DNA from: Pyrenophora tritici-repentis
Taxonomy: Eukaryota; Ascomycota; Dothideomycetes; Pleosporales; Pleosporaceae
Direction of reading: 5' to 3'
DNA length: 64,000 nucleotides
Assembly: GCF_003171515.1 (NCBI RefSeq)
Contig: NC_089391.1
Coordinates: 620,001-684,000 of the forward strand
Numbering within the stretch: position 1 is the stretch's first letter; the number at the start of each line of letters is the position of its first letter. Below the pieces are notes generated by a model. That model was not told the DNA's origin, did no database searches, and saw nothing but the letters and a program-made list of their open reading frames with translations. Shown here one piece after another: positions 1-10,393 of this stretch. The position numbers were made by a program, and so were the translations under genes.

Positions 1-24
1 AACACTCTAGCCACAAACAATTTA

Positions 25-1751
25 GTGTACTTTATGTCTACTCCTTCGAGCTCAAGCCTCCGCCGCCTTGTCGAACGCGATAAGTGCAGTTCTCCTCTAC
101 CGTCGCTATCGAACGCGCCCACTGTTGGGGATACTGCGAGCGAGGCTCAGCCCAACAAGCCCGTGGCTATACATGCAGACTTACCTGACGACGATAACTA
201 TTATGTTGGGCTTGATTTTAAGCGCGTACCGTACCTCGAGCGACGCCAAGCAGAGCGTAGTCGCGGCGCAGTAAGGAGCTGGATCTACCGCCACGGCTGG
301 GGCGTATGGCACCGCAAGCACAAGAAGAATTACTGGCTTTGCCAGATCTGCCACAAGCAACGGCGGCAACAGGAGGCCTACTACGAGGCTGATAGCACTA
401 CAAACGCCGGTCGACACCTCTCAAGCAACAGGCCTGGGCACTCACTTGGACCTAACGGACCTATACCAATTGCTAGCCGGGAGGCCAACATTATAGGCGC
501 GCTCGCAAAATCACAAGTCTACATAATGAGGTCTAGAGGTGTAGAGGTCTCCCAGGAGGTTGCTAATGAGATAGCGGCAAGCTTTTCATCCTCTCGGTTT
601 CAAGACGCGCTAAAGGACTGGGTAATTGCTGACAACCAGAGCCTACGCGTAATAGAGACGCCGCAGTTTCGAAATATGATCGCGGCCGCAAGTCCCTAGC
701 GGAAGCTCTCCTTTGGCGTAGCCACTAGACGCTCCGCGATCATATTATTGCTGAGTACAACGCGTACGTACTAGCCGTTGCCGCCTACCTTCGCGAAGCC
801 TGGTCGCTCATACACGTTTCCTTTGACAACTGGACCTCAACTGGCGGACGGTACGCTTTCACCGGCCTCTGCGTACACTACCTTAACGGCGAGGGCAAGC
901 TAGTTGACCACTTGCTCGGGTTACCTAAGCTCCACGGGGCGCACACTGGCAATAATATTGCCTCAGTAGCGGCGACAATACTGCGGCTATTTGGTGTTGA
1001 CGACACAAGCGTCGGATACTTTGTGCTTGACAACGCAAGCAACAACGATACTGCGGTTAAGTCTTTAGCAGAGGAGTTCAACTTTACTGCAAGCGAGCGG
1101 CGGCTGCGCTGCTGCTGCTGCCACATCCTCAACCTAGGCGCGCAGTTAGTAATTTAGGGTAAAGATCGTAGCGCGTACGAGAACGACGCCGCTCACCTTG
1201 ACGACGAGGAAAAGTACATGGATGAGTGGCGCAAGTACGGCCCTATTGGGGTCCTTTTTGACGTAATCGCGTCTATCTGCACGCCGCAAACTCGACAGCT
1301 ATTAGAGCGCCTACAGCGTGACGAGGCAGAGGCGATAGGCGTTACAGCTAATATCCGGCAACTTGTTAAGCCTGTTAAGACGCGCTGGAATAGCTATTTC
1401 GACACTTTTGTGCGCGCAGCCGAGCTACATGGTCCTATCGACAGCTATATTGAGTTCAAACTCAAGGAGCACAGTGCCGCAACAGCACCATCACGACGCC
1501 GGAAGAACCGCGAGCTGCTGCCTGCTGCGCAGCCGCGACTATATGTACGCGAGGGTGGCCTAAGCGGCAAGGACTGGGCGACGATTACGGAGTATATCCA
1601 ACTCCTCGAGCCATTTGCGGAAGCTACACGGCTGCTTGAAGGCCGCGGCTGACACGGCCGGCACGGCGCTATATGGGAGGTTTTAGTAACGTTTGAATGG
1701 CTTCTTGACCAGCTTGAGGCTCTCAAAGACCGCCTTAAGGACATTAATTAC
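25..1751 (+). pseudogene. hAT transposase, 5' part, decayed and split by a Copia insertion
   Basis: This is the N-terminal and central part of a hAT-family cut-and-paste transposase. The first open stretch (25-699) has a BED-type zinc-finger pattern (WxCxxC then H) after a SWIYRHGWGVW-like motif. The frame then continues through DNA-binding and RNase H-like core segments such as HVSFDNWTS and FVLDNASNNDTAV, which match the two intact hAT transposases at 16551-19229 and 19750-22263. It is broken by a frame change near 690-700, where the shifted frame resumes with AEALLWRSH, and by in-frame stops at about 1155 and 1650. At the second stop, TGA lies in a GRG-x-GRHGAIW context where CGA is likely ancestral, a C-to-T change. 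The reading continues after the Copia element at 7064. The left end of the element lies outside the window. Confidence 0.85.
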
Positions 1752-1907
1752 TGTAACGGTAGGATTGAGGAAGAGTGGGGTTGCATTGTTGGTGTAGCTA
1801 CGAAGGTGGGCAGCTATATATATGAATGTGGGATGTACGAAGTGTGGTAGCGAGAGTAGTACCCAACTTGTACCAGAATATGTCTTGGCAGGACCCAAAC
1901 CGTTACA
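1752..1907 (-). repeat. 3' LTR of Copia A copy 1
   Basis: A 156-bp LTR with TG...CA ends and 9-bp terminal inverted repeats (TGTAACGGT/ACCGTTACA). It contains an AT-rich TATATATA stretch that could serve as a core promoter. It matches 6908-7063 along its whole length. Related solo copies lie at 26102-26257 and 32962-33114. Confidence 0.95.
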
Positions 1908-1986
1908 CACCCTCTCAGATACGGCTCTCAGCAAGTAGCTGACCATGAATAGAGATGTGAAAATGACGGAAATGAAAAAAAATACT

Positions 1987-4900
1987 CTAGTTCCACGCTG
2001 AAAGCTGAACTCCCTTCTCTGCTTCCTCTTTTTCTTTTGGAGTAATGATACTCCGGATATCTTCAAGTCCTAATTGCTTGACAAAACTCTCATGCTTTTG
2101 ACGAGGTAGTACCTTGGTCAAACCGTCTGCGGGCATCTGATCTGTAGGCACCCAATTGACCTGTATTCGCTTCTGCTCGACTTCCTGGCGGAGCCACAAC
2201 TGATGAGTATCCACATGACGAAGCTTTGTCTGAAGCCGATCTTCTCTCTTAGTAACGATACTAACCGTGGCTGTGTTATCACACAAGAGCTGTGGCGTAA
2301 ACTCGAGCTTAAACTTAACGTTCTTAAATGCGCGTTGCCACCATTCCATCTCAGCCCCTGCAATAGATAGAGCCATCAGCTCTGCTTCGGTAGTTGACTT
2401 TGTGACTGAGCGTTGCACTGTAGCCTTCCAGTCAATTGGCATCCCGTATAGCTTGAATATAAAGCCATGCGAGCTTCTGCGCGTCTCGAGATTGTCAGCA
2501 AAGGCAGCATCAGAGGCACCAAAGAACAACGGTTCTACTCCTGCCTCATTTGCTTCACCCTCTGTGATATACGACGCAATCTCGGTTCGAAGTGCTGTAG
2601 CGCAGATAGCGTAGTACTGAGTACCAATCAGGTACTCCCAAACGTGCTTTGCGGCAGCGAGGTGCTTCTGGCTTGGATTCTGAAGATGCTGTGCTAGCAC
2701 TGAGTGCGCTTTCGCAACGTCTGGTCTGGTGATACATGAGATAAATGCTAGTGAGCCAGTAAGACTCTGAAACTCCTTCGTACGCTCGGCGTTCGGTTCT
2801 TCATCACTCGGGCCTAGCCCCTCATTCAGCGGAGTTGCTGGGTATCGTCCGGATTTCTTCTGCAGTTTGAAGTTGGCAGCGACCTTGTCGATAAACGAGT
2901 CCTGTAATAGCCAAACTTTCCCTTGCTCTTCATCGCGTACGACGCGGATGCCTAGGAACCAGCTAAGCTTACCTAAGCAACGTATCTCGTATCGATCCTT
3001 AAGTGCACGCTCAAACTCTTCATGAGCTGCGAGATCTTCTGGTCGAACCAGAACCACAATATCGTCAACGTAGAAGAAGACAATAAGCTTTTCGTTTGTA
3101 AACAAACATGGGATGCCTGGCACTGGCTTAAGTCCCATCTTATGCAGTGAAGTGCAGAGATCGTTGTACCATAACAGCGGCGCCTCTTTTAGACCATACA
3201 AGGCTCGCCACAACCGTAGTAGCGGACCAAACTGATCAATGTAGCCCTCTGGTGTCTGTACGTAGATCTTACGGTCGACTTTTGCGTTTAGAAACGCATT
3301 CAGCACATCATACTGGAAGGCTTTTAGGCCAAAGGCAGCCATTAGAGCAACAAGGAATCGGAAGATCCGAGCTGCTAGCGTAGCCGCATACGTGTCCTCG
3401 TATATCTGTTGTAAGTCTCCTCTTACGACTAGGCGCGCCTTGAACTTCGTGAGGTAGCCGTCTTCATCGAATTTGTAGGTAAACACCCACATTAGCGGCA
3501 GTATCTCACCCTCGGCGACGCCTTCTTCGTGAGCTTCTGGCTTGAAACAGCCCTTTCTCATTATATCGTCCATTTCAGCTTGTGCTGCAAGCTTGAAGCG
3601 GTTGCCAAACGGATGGCTTTCGAGATTTAACCAACGCTTTGGTGGAGGTGGCAGGTAATCTCGATGGAGGCGAACCTTCTCAGGCTCGTGAAGCTCTCGT
3701 ACTTTAACCGGATTGATTGCTGAGGCAAAGGTCGACAGATACGTTACTGCGAAAGTGGAGAGATACGCCGCATGAGCGCTGCCTCTAGTACGTTTACCGG
3801 CAACGATGTTATCTGAAGTGATTGCAGGATCCGTTCGCTTTGGCGCATTGTTCTCGCGACGATTCGGCGCCTCTTGATCCCCTTGCACTGGCTCGTAGCC
3901 CTTTGGCAAGCTGATCTCTTCTTCAACACTCGCGTCCCTACTTCTCCTTCCTATCGTATTAGGCGAGACTAGTGATCCTCCCAGGTCAATCGATCTCACT
4001 GGTTTGCTCTGTTCCCCTTTTGCTGACTGCTGTAATAGCTCTTCTATCAACTGATCATGTGCTTCATCCTCTTCTAGCATCTTAGTGCCCTGCGAATCAA
4101 GCGGAGCAGCGAGCTCTAGAAGCTCGCTAATCTCTAGTTCCTCTACCTCGCCTTCGTAGTCGGCAATATCAAGTACTGTCTTTACTGTACGTGCCACCCT
4201 CAAATCTGCGTAGACTGTGCTGCCGTCGTATCTCGTATTCGAACGAAACACGACGTCTCGGGTGCGGATAACAGTGTGTGACTCTGGGAGCCATATCCTA
4301 AAAATGTTGGTGGAATCGTATCCAACCAAATGACCAATGAGCGCTCGAGACTCCATCTTGTCACCACGCTTCAGCTTGTTGTTGAGGTAGTACGCCTGTG
4401 CGCCTATCTTGCTTAGGTGAGCCATCGAAGGCTTGTGTCCACCTGCGACTTCGTAAGGCGTCTTCCAGCTAAGAGACTCGACTGGTGTTCGATTGAGCAG
4501 ATATACTGCGGTCATGGCGCACTCGTTGGCCAGCTCCTTGGGCAGACCGGATCCAATTCGGATTGCGCGAGCTCGGGCGATTATTGTCGAGCCAGCGCGC
4601 TCGATGAGGCCGTTCTGCTCCTCCGTGTACGGAGCTCTTGTTTCAATCTCAATACCTCGGTCAAGAAAGAGCTGGTGTAGCAAGCTGTATCCTCGCTCGC
4701 CGTCGATCTTTATTGCGCGGACCTTGACACCATATTGAGTCTCAATTCGTGCTAGCAAGTGTTCGATTGTCGTTAAGAGCATTGGTGCTGACTTGTTTGG
4801 TAGGCATGCGGCTAGGTGGAGCTTGCAATTCTGGCACACCGCATGTAATAGCCAAACGTCACCGTTATAGCAGCGCTCGCCTGTCTTACGCAGCTGTACA

Positions 4901-6783
4901 AGATCGATAGCCAATCTTTCGAATGGTCGGGTGGCTGGTTCTCGCGGAGGCCTTCTGCTCTTAAACTTATGAAGCTTTGCTTCAATACATGTCGTACAGG
5001 TCTCCCAAGTTGGCGCTATTGTGCCTTCTTTAATCTTTACACCATCGACACCCTGCTCGAGCTTTGAGATAACCTTAGCGCTCGGGTGGCCCCAAATCTC
5101 ATGGGCTTCCTCCGCCGTTAGCTCAAGCGGTCGTCGATCAGCGTATGATGGTTTCACCGCTTGAATCCTTCTCTTTTCTGCTGCATTAACAGACTTTGCT
5201 ACACTAGTAGACTCTGCTACAGTCGTAGACCGCAGGTCTTCTACACGCGGTCTCTCATTTTCGTCCGAATCCATCAGCCAATGCCCTCCTTCGGGACTAA
5301 GCTTACACACGACGTTCTTTGGCGACTTCTGGTATAGGCAGTCTCGACCTGAGTCGAACTCAATTCCCATCGTACGGCATCGTGAGAGAGCGACAAGAGA
5401 GGTAAAGAAGCTCGGGATATACGCTACCCAAGTAAGCTTAATTGGAGATGTTCCGTGCGGCGTGTTAATCATGATCTCAACCTCACCCCATTCCTTGATC
5501 GGAATACGCTGACCTCCAGCCAAGATCTCATCATGGGCGTTGGCATCTGCAAGCTTGCGCCAAGTCGAATTTCGATGATTAGACACGTGTAGGTTCGATC
5601 CTGGGTCGAGTATCCATCGCGTTAGTAGCGATGAAGGCTGCTGAGTAGCCTCTACTTGGAGACATGCATTTGAGCTCCGACCACTCTTCGTGCTTCCATC
5701 GTCAAAGGCAGCTGACTGAGGCTTACTCTGCTGACCTTGCTTAGCGAGCTTTGCTTCTACTGATCTCAAAACGGCTGAGATTCTGCTGCCTTCGCCTCTG
5801 CTTCGGATGGTATCGAATTTCTTCTTCATATCTAAATCCGCCTTCCATCCAGAGCTACGCTTTGCTGAGTTGACGTACGGACAATCAATAAAGCGATGCT
5901 TCTCTCCACACAGGCAGTTAATCTTTCGAAACTTATCAGTATCCTGGGATATCTGAGATTGTTGGGATACTTCCTGTGGGTCGCCTAACGCCGCAAAGGT
6001 TCCTAGCGTTGAAGCCACTGGTTTCATTTGACGATAGTACAGTCGAAATCGCCCCACAAGATCAACTGCTGGTAAGAAGGACTCTCCTTCCTCTTGCTTT
6101 GTGATCATGCTAATCCTTTGTGATGTAGCCCATGAATCATCAGTCGATTGTACTGAGTCGAGAAAGTCCCGCTGTGCCCTTGTACCCTTCACTTCTGCCA
6201 TCTCAGCCGCGGCCATGAGCTCAAGGAGCTCCTCCCAGCTGTCGAGCCAGGATTCGATATTAGCGCGCTTTGGCATCTTGCGAAGCGCTATATATTGCGA
6301 GAGTAGCTGAGTCTCTCGCTCTGCTGTCGATGGACAGAGCTGGTTCTTTAGTTTCCTCAATCGTGCGTGCGGCGTATCTAGATTCATGATCCAATGTAGC
6401 CGACGCTCTGAGATCGTTGTCGCGATCTCGCTGTTGAACTGCCTTAAAGCAAGTTCTTTCTTTTCGAACTTTGTTAGTTCCTTCTGGTAACTAGTGTACC
6501 AAGCTGAGTACTTCCGGTATTCGTGCTCATCGAGATGCTCGAGGTCGTAAACCATGCCGACCTGTCGCTCCCGTCCGTAGAAAGCACCTGCTTCCTTCTT
6601 TGCGGGCTTCTCATCTTCGAGCTTAAGTACCATTTCTGTCGCAACGTTAGGATTAACGTACGCCCATAGATCGTTCCGCTGCGCGCTATCTTTGCGCAGG
6701 AAGATCCACTTCTGCCAATCTGACGGTTGATCGAGAATCACCGTCGTCTTCGTAATCAGAAGATCACTATTCATTGTAGCCAT
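1987..6783 (-). CDS. Copia gag-pol polyprotein, 1598 aa, intact
   Basis: A single-frame polyprotein for retrotransposition by reverse transcription in cytoplasmic particles and integration in the nucleus. In order: a gag domain (about 1-285), an atypical zinc knuckle CxCxxxHxxxxC at about 290-301, an aspartic protease with DPGSN at about 392 instead of the usual D-S/T-G, an integrase with an HHCC domain near 560-610 and a DDE core ending in QNGLIERAG near 724, a reverse transcriptase starting near 1100 with the catalytic box YVDD near 1236, and RNase H with GASDAAFADN near 1421 and TKSTTEAEL near 1464. Length and order match a complete Ty1/Copia polyprotein. The ATG at 6783 is chosen because it precedes the gag motif TKTTVIL, which is shared with copy 2 at 13328. 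No stops interrupt the frame. Confidence 0.95.
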   Translation of the reverse strand: MATMNSDLLITKTTVILDQPSDWQKWIFLRKDSAQRNDLWAYVNPNVATEMVLKLEDEKPAKKEAGAFYGRERQVGMVYDLEHLDEHEYRKYSAWYTSYQKELTKFEKKELALRQFNSEIATTISERRLHWIMNLDTPHARLRKLKNQLCPSTAERETQLLSQYIALRKMPKRANIESWLDSWEELLELMAAAEMAEVKGTRAQRDFLDSVQSTDDSWATSQRISMITKQEEGESFLPAVDLVGRFRLYYRQMKPVASTLGTFAALGDPQEVSQQSQISQDTDKFRKINCLCGEKHRFIDCPYVNSAKRSSGWKADLDMKKKFDTIRSRGEGSRISAVLRSVEAKLAKQGQQSKPQSAAFDDGSTKSGRSSNACLQVEATQQPSSLLTRWILDPGSNLHVSNHRNSTWRKLADANAHDEILAGGQRIPIKEWGEVEIMINTPHGTSPIKLTWVAYIPSFFTSLVALSRCRTMGIEFDSGRDCLYQKSPKNVVCKLSPEGGHWLMDSDENERPRVEDLRSTTVAESTSVAKSVNAAEKRRIQAVKPSYADRRPLELTAEEAHEIWGHPSAKVISKLEQGVDGVKIKEGTIAPTWETCTTCIEAKLHKFKSRRPPREPATRPFERLAIDLVQLRKTGERCYNGDVWLLHAVCQNCKLHLAACLPNKSAPMLLTTIEHLLARIETQYGVKVRAIKIDGERGYSLLHQLFLDRGIEIETRAPYTEEQNGLIERAGSTIIARARAIRIGSGLPKELANECAMTAVYLLNRTPVESLSWKTPYEVAGGHKPSMAHLSKIGAQAYYLNNKLKRGDKMESRALIGHLVGYDSTNIFRIWLPESHTVIRTRDVVFRSNTRYDGSTVYADLRVARTVKTVLDIADYEGEVEELEISELLELAAPLDSQGTKMLEEDEAHDQLIEELLQQSAKGEQSKPVRSIDLGGSLVSPNTIGRRSRDASVEEEISLPKGYEPVQGDQEAPNRRENNAPKRTDPAITSDNIVAGKRTRGSAHAAYLSTFAVTYLSTFASAINPVKVRELHEPEKVRLHRDYLPPPPKRWLNLESHPFGNRFKLAAQAEMDDIMRKGCFKPEAHEEGVAEGEILPLMWVFTYKFDEDGYLTKFKARLVVRGDLQQIYEDTYAATLAARIFRFLVALMAAFGLKAFQYDVLNAFLNAKVDRKIYVQTPEGYIDQFGPLLRLWRALYGLKEAPLLWYNDLCTSLHKMGLKPVPGIPCLFTNEKLIVFFYVDDIVVLVRPEDLAAHEEFERALKDRYEIRCLGKLSWFLGIRVVRDEEQGKVWLLQDSFIDKVAANFKLQKKSGRYPATPLNEGLGPSDEEPNAERTKEFQSLTGSLAFISCITRPDVAKAHSVLAQHLQNPSQKHLAAAKHVWEYLIGTQYYAICATALRTEIASYITEGEANEAGVEPLFFGASDAAFADNLETRRSSHGFIFKLYGMPIDWKATVQRSVTKSTTEAELMALSIAGAEMEWWQRAFKNVKFKLEFTPQLLCDNTATVSIVTKREDRLQTKLRHVDTHQLWLRQEVEQKRIQVNWVPTDQMPADGLTKVLPRQKHESFVKQLGLEDIRSIITPKEKEEAEKGVQLSAWN

Positions 6784-6894
6784 GGTGATAGCTGATGATA
6801 ACTGCTGTCGTTAAGATAGACGTCTACTGTTAGACCGATTATAACAGTAAGTCTTAACTAAAGCGGGATGTGAATGCAGTCGATTAACGGCAAG

Positions 6895-6907
6895 CCGGGC
6901 TCATAAC
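6895..6907 (-). promoter_or_regulatory. Primer-binding site, initiator tRNA-Met 5'-half type
   Basis: Directly inside the 5' LTR, the element's sense strand reads GTTATGAGCCCGG. The plus strand therefore reads CCGGGCTCATAAC, which matches the anticodon stem-loop of initiator tRNA-Met (loop CUCAUAA) and ends at tRNA nucleotide 39. This is the arrangement known for Drosophila copia and yeast Ty5, where a cleaved tRNA half primes minus-strand DNA. The identical site follows the 5' LTR of family A copy 2 at 13187-13199. Confidence 0.8.
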
Positions 6908-7063
6908 TGTAACGGTAGGATTGAGGAAGAGTGGGGTTGCATTGTTGGTGTAGCTACGAAGGTGGGCAGCTATATATATGAATGTGGGATGTACGAAGTG
7001 TGGTAGCGAGAGTAGTACCCAACTTGTACCAGAATATGTCTTGGCAGGACCCAAACCGTTACA
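6908..7063 (-). repeat. 5' LTR of Copia A copy 1
   Basis: A 156-bp LTR matching 1752-1907 along its length. It is followed by the second copy of the ATTAC target duplication, after which hAT coding sequence resumes. Confidence 0.95.
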
Positions 7064-7836
7064 ATTACGAAGATCCTGACGCGCCCGAAGACCATCTTGT
7101 TACGCACGTTAACCTTGCGCATAGTAAGCTTGCCGAGTACTACGAAAAATTCGATAACGCGCCTGTTTACTATGCCGCTACGATCCTCCACCCGCACTAC
7201 AAAAACCACCTTGCGGCGCTCTGGAAGGTGCCTAACACCCATATCACCGCCCGCGACGGCGTCCACTATCGCGATGGCTGGCTTGATAATAACCATCGGG
7301 CGTTCTTGCGAATGTGGCAGGAGCGGAGCAACGCTGCGGTCGACGTAGCCGACGCAGTAACGCCGCCGCAAAAGAAGCCCCGGCTGGGGTTGTCATCGTC
7401 GCGATCAGCCTTTCTGCAGTCGTCGATTGAGACCAATCTGCGGCAGGTAGAGGCAGGTCTGAGGGAGGATGAATATGAGATCTGGAGGCGGCAACCGGCG
7501 TTAGCTGAAGAGGATCGGCTATCGCTTAACCCGCTGCTCTACTGGGAGTCAGTTGCTGGACAATTTCCATTACTCTCTAAGTTTGCTATTAATATACTCA
7601 CAATACCGGCGGCAGCAGCAGACTGCGAGCGGACATTCAGCGAGCTTGGCGACATGTTAGGCACGCGGAGACTCCATATGAAGCCAGAGCTTGTCGCAGC
7701 TTTACAGAGTTTAAAGAGCTGGAAGAGGCTTGGTATACAGCCAGCAACCATGTCTACTTATGGGCCAGCAGGTGTACTATCAGAGGAAGAAATTTCAAAA
7801 ATACAAGAGCAGCTATCCCAGTTTGATATTAGTTAA
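7064..7836 (+). pseudogene. hAT transposase, 3' part
   Basis: This is the C-terminal part of the transposase broken at 1751, starting in frame with NYEDPDAPEDH and running uninterrupted to a TAA at 7836. It includes PVYYAATILHPHYKNHL and the C-terminal hAT dimerisation motif (INILTIPAAAADCERTFSELGD), whose counterparts occur near the C-termini of the other hAT proteins in this window. It has no start codon or promoter of its own and is not a separate gene. Confidence 0.85.
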
Positions 7837-7839
7837 TTT

Positions 7840-7992
7840 AGATTAGATCAGTCCAGGTCAGTTTAGATCAGTCCAGGTCAGTTCAGTCAGTCCACAGCAG
7901 CGGCAACGTCAGTTCAGTCCAGTCCAGTTCAGTGACCTTCAAACATCAGTTCAGTCAGTCCGGAGGTCTCCGGACTGACTGAACTGACTGAT
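7840..7992. repeat. hAT subterminal short repeats with a 20-bp-arm hairpin
   Basis: Downstream of the hAT stop codon lie many copies of CAGTCCAG/CAGTTCAG-like words. They end in a near-perfect palindrome with arms at 7946-7965 and 7968-7987 around a 2-bp loop, centred on CCGGAG-GT-CTCCGG. LINE-like coding sequence starts at about 7996, so the hAT probably ends here. Subterminal repeats of this kind are typical transposase-binding regions in hAT elements, but the exact terminal inverted repeat cannot be fixed because the other end is outside the window. Confidence 0.5.
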
Positions 7993-7995
7993 AGC

Positions 7996-8165
7996 AAGTC
8001 TGCCTCAGAGCGGCAAAAACTATCAAAACAAAACAAGCCAACATTCACCTCCAGTGGGCACCCGGCCATACAGACATATAAGGAAATGAAAGAGCCGATA
8101 GCTTAGCCAAGGAGGCAGCGAAAGAAGACCCAACAACACCTACAATAACAAGCCTCGCCTACCAA
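7996..8165 (+). pseudogene. LINE ORF2 relic (RNase H region)
   Basis: Translation in one frame gives CLRAAKTIK then IHLQWAPGH and SLAKEAAKE, parallel to the RNase H region of the full LINE at 47976-51842. At least one in-frame stop is present (after GHTDI). It is an old fragment about 170 bp long, apparently the landing site of the hAT to its left. Confidence 0.75.
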
Positions 8166-8293
8166 TGTAACCACGTGACTAGAGTCACATGACATCCTAT
8201 TGTAGCAGGCACTGCCCGGTGGGCAAGTGCACTTACCTCTGAGCCGAGAGCTCTTGTACACATACATCACAACACGACAACAGATAGCAATAC
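8166..8293. other. Unassigned 128-bp stretch between LINE relic and Copia LTR
   Basis: I see no coding potential here. It begins TGTAACCACGTGAC and could be the edge of another LTR, but no matching end or target duplication was found. Confidence 0.3.
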
Positions 8294-8457
8294 TGTCAGA
8301 TAGCAGGGTTACTCGACGTTGGCAGCAACCAATCAGCGTAGAGAGGGTCAGTGCGCCCCTCAAGAGGGCCACAAGCGCGGACACACGATAGACAGAACAC
8401 AATACACACAATCATCAACATCCATTACTTTTGTGCAATATCTTATTATATCTGACA
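8294..8457 (+). repeat. 5' LTR of Copia B copy 1
   Basis: A 164-bp LTR with ends TGTCAGATA/TATCTGACA. It is the reverse complement of the LTR at 42435-42598 and of the solo LTR at 34014-34177, with scattered differences. Confidence 0.85.
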
Positions 8458-8470
8458 ATTAAGAGTCTCA
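8458..8470 (+). promoter_or_regulatory. Primer-binding site, tRNA-Lys(CUU) 5'-half type
   Basis: Directly after the LTR the sequence is ATTAAGAGTCTCA. Its complement (TGAGACTCTTAAT) resembles the anticodon stem-loop of tRNA-Lys(CUU), with loop CUCUUAA, again ending at tRNA nucleotide 39. The same 13 bases occur in copy 2 at 47522-47534. Confidence 0.6.
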
Positions 8471-8502
8471 CTGCCTTAATAACGAGCGATAAAACCACGA
8501 AA

Positions 8503-9259
8503 ATGGCAACAATCCAGACCCAACGGGATGCGACGGTCATCCTCACCGACTCAAGCAACTGGATCCCTTGGTACCGCCAACTTAAGCTGAAATGCCAGTC
8601 GCAAGGCATTTGGCCACTGTTGGACCCCGAAGGAGTGCGACTCCAGCGCATCTAACCGGAGGCTCCGCTACCCCCAGACATTTCGCAGTATGAACCGTCA
8701 AGTAGCCCCTCAGCTGCCTCATCGCATACCACCCGAAACGCTAGATGCAACACGCGAGGATCAGCACAAGACACTACAGAAATGTCGACAACAACCTCAC
8801 AAATCCCCACTATACCAACGCGAGTGTCAGAACTCTCAGAGAAAGGACAAGAAGCGTATAAGGAGGATCGCGACGACTACAAGCTGCGCCTTGAGTCATA
8901 CAAAATACGGGAGAGGGACTATCAAGAAGAAAGCAACAAAATCTCAAAGATGGTCGAACACATCCTTACAACCGTAACACCCCATTTACAACTTAGCTGC
9001 TGCACCGAGAACGGCACGCCGCGCGACTGGATAACCGCCCTCCAAGACACAGTTGGAGTGGATGAGGACGAGGAGAGAGCGCGAGCACGAGAGAGATACC
9101 AAGCCGCACTCAAGCCAATGCGTTCAACCACAAACTGGGAGACGTGGCTAAATGAATACGATCAGGCTGCAACTCGAGCTGAAACCCTTGAGGTGGCCGA
9201 GGTTATGCAAACACAAGCCGTAATAGACGACTTCCTAGGCTCCGTATCTAAAATGGCAT
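8503..9259 (+). pseudogene. Copia B gag, 5' part, with one stop and a LINE insertion
   Basis: The frame starts MATIQTQRDATVILTDSSN, a Copia gag N-terminus parallel to the copy at 47489. A TAA stop at 8653-8655 interrupts it, and the same frame then runs on (…SELSEKGQEAYKEDRDDY…, …WETWLNEYDQAATRAE…). At 9259 it meets the LINE insertion and resumes at 10419. Confidence 0.8.
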
Positions 9260-9260
9260 T

Positions 9261-9905
9261 CTACTAAGATGCATCAGAGCTGCAAAGAGAATAACGACAA
9301 AGAAAGCATCTATCCACCTGCAGTGGGCCCCAGGACACAACGACGTCAAGGGCAATGAAAAAGCCGACACGCTAGCAAAGGAAGCAGCTAAAGAGAGACC
9401 AACAACATCGACTATAGCGAGCCTAGCCTACTTAGGCACAGAAATCAACAAAATACAAAAAACAGAACAACTGATGGAGTACAAGAGGTATACCGACAGG
9501 CCCACCAAAAACAGAAGCTCCTACTCAAGGATCTTCAAGCTCAACACACATACAACAATCAAAGTCCCGAAGGGAACACCAAGAGAAATCTCGAGCGCGT
9601 TCTACTCACTCAAGCTAGGACATGGATACTTCAACTCCTACCTTAAGAGATTCAACAAGAGAGACTGCAATCTATGTATATGCTACAAACCACAAACACC
9701 ACAGCATCTACTTCTAGAGTGCAAACAGTACAAAACACATCGAAATACACTCAAAGAAGCAATACCACACAGACCCATCACCCTCCCACTCCTCCTCCAA
9801 ACAAAGACAGGCATCAAAGCTACTCTAGCCTTTATTGCAAGTACTAGGATTGGCACGAGAAAATGGCACCTTGGGCAAACCACCGAACAGACAGACACTG
9901 TATAA
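9261..9905 (+). pseudogene. LINE ORF2 C-terminal fragment
   Basis: An open stretch of about 214 codons covering the end of RNase H and the Cys/His-rich C-terminus (CNLCICYK…QHLLLEC), ending TDTV and a stop. It differs from the full LINE by very few residues, so the insertion is fairly recent. It has no start and is not expressed as a protein by itself. Confidence 0.85.
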
Positions 9906-10152
9906 AACTACAAAAACAATATTTCCTTATCTAAAAGAGCCCGCTGCTACATCTCTTTCTATTCACCACACTGCTCTTTAGCACCCGCGCCAATGGAAGA
10001 CTAGCTCTGAAATTGGAGTACGCAAAACACCACCCAAATTGTACAAGACCCATAGAAACTCCACAACGACCATCATACATAGAACGGCTTAGCCAAAGTC
10101 CTACATAGTCACCGACTGATACAGGACTCTAATGGAAATATAATAATAATAT

Positions 10153-10393
10153 TGAAAAGCTGGCACTATTAGTAGTAGTATGACTACCTAATAGAGCGCT
10201 CTCTAAGGCACAACGGTAGTGGTGGTACGACTCGTATTGTATTGACTAAGGAGCTATTCACACGTTCGTAGATCCGTGTTGCGTGCAGCTGCGTCCAAGC
10301 TCCCCGCTAGGACCCACCTGCACGTGTCACCAATCATGTGACTACTCCTCCGCTTGATACCACCAAGTCACTTACGGACTGTATTCTCAACAA
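10153..10393. repeat. Candidate solo LTR or small element inside a LINE tail
   Basis: About 240 bp with TG...CA-like ends (TGAAAAGC…CTCAACA) interrupt a run of TAA repeats. TAA repeats continue on the right up to the LINE target duplication, so this DNA entered the tail. A clean 5-bp duplication cannot be defined because the flanks are repetitive. Confidence 0.4.

Larger units (their letters stand above)
1752..7063 (-). mobile_element. Complete LTR retrotransposon, Ty1/Copia family A, copy 1
   Basis: A full-length Copia element on the minus strand, inserted in a hAT transposase. Both LTRs are 156 bp, start TGTAACGG and end CCGTTACA. I see no difference between them by eye. The host sequence ATTAC is duplicated at 1747-1751 and 7064-7068, and the hAT reading frame resumes directly after it. 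Internally it carries a primer-binding site next to the right (5') LTR, one long gag-pol frame and a purine-rich stretch (AGAGGGTG) next to the left (3') LTR. Matching LTRs plus an open polyprotein frame indicate a recent insertion that may still be autonomous. Confidence 0.95.

Noticed and set aside
6895..6907. tRNA gene fragment
   Set aside because: Only the anticodon arm matches and it abuts an LTR, so it is a primer-binding site.
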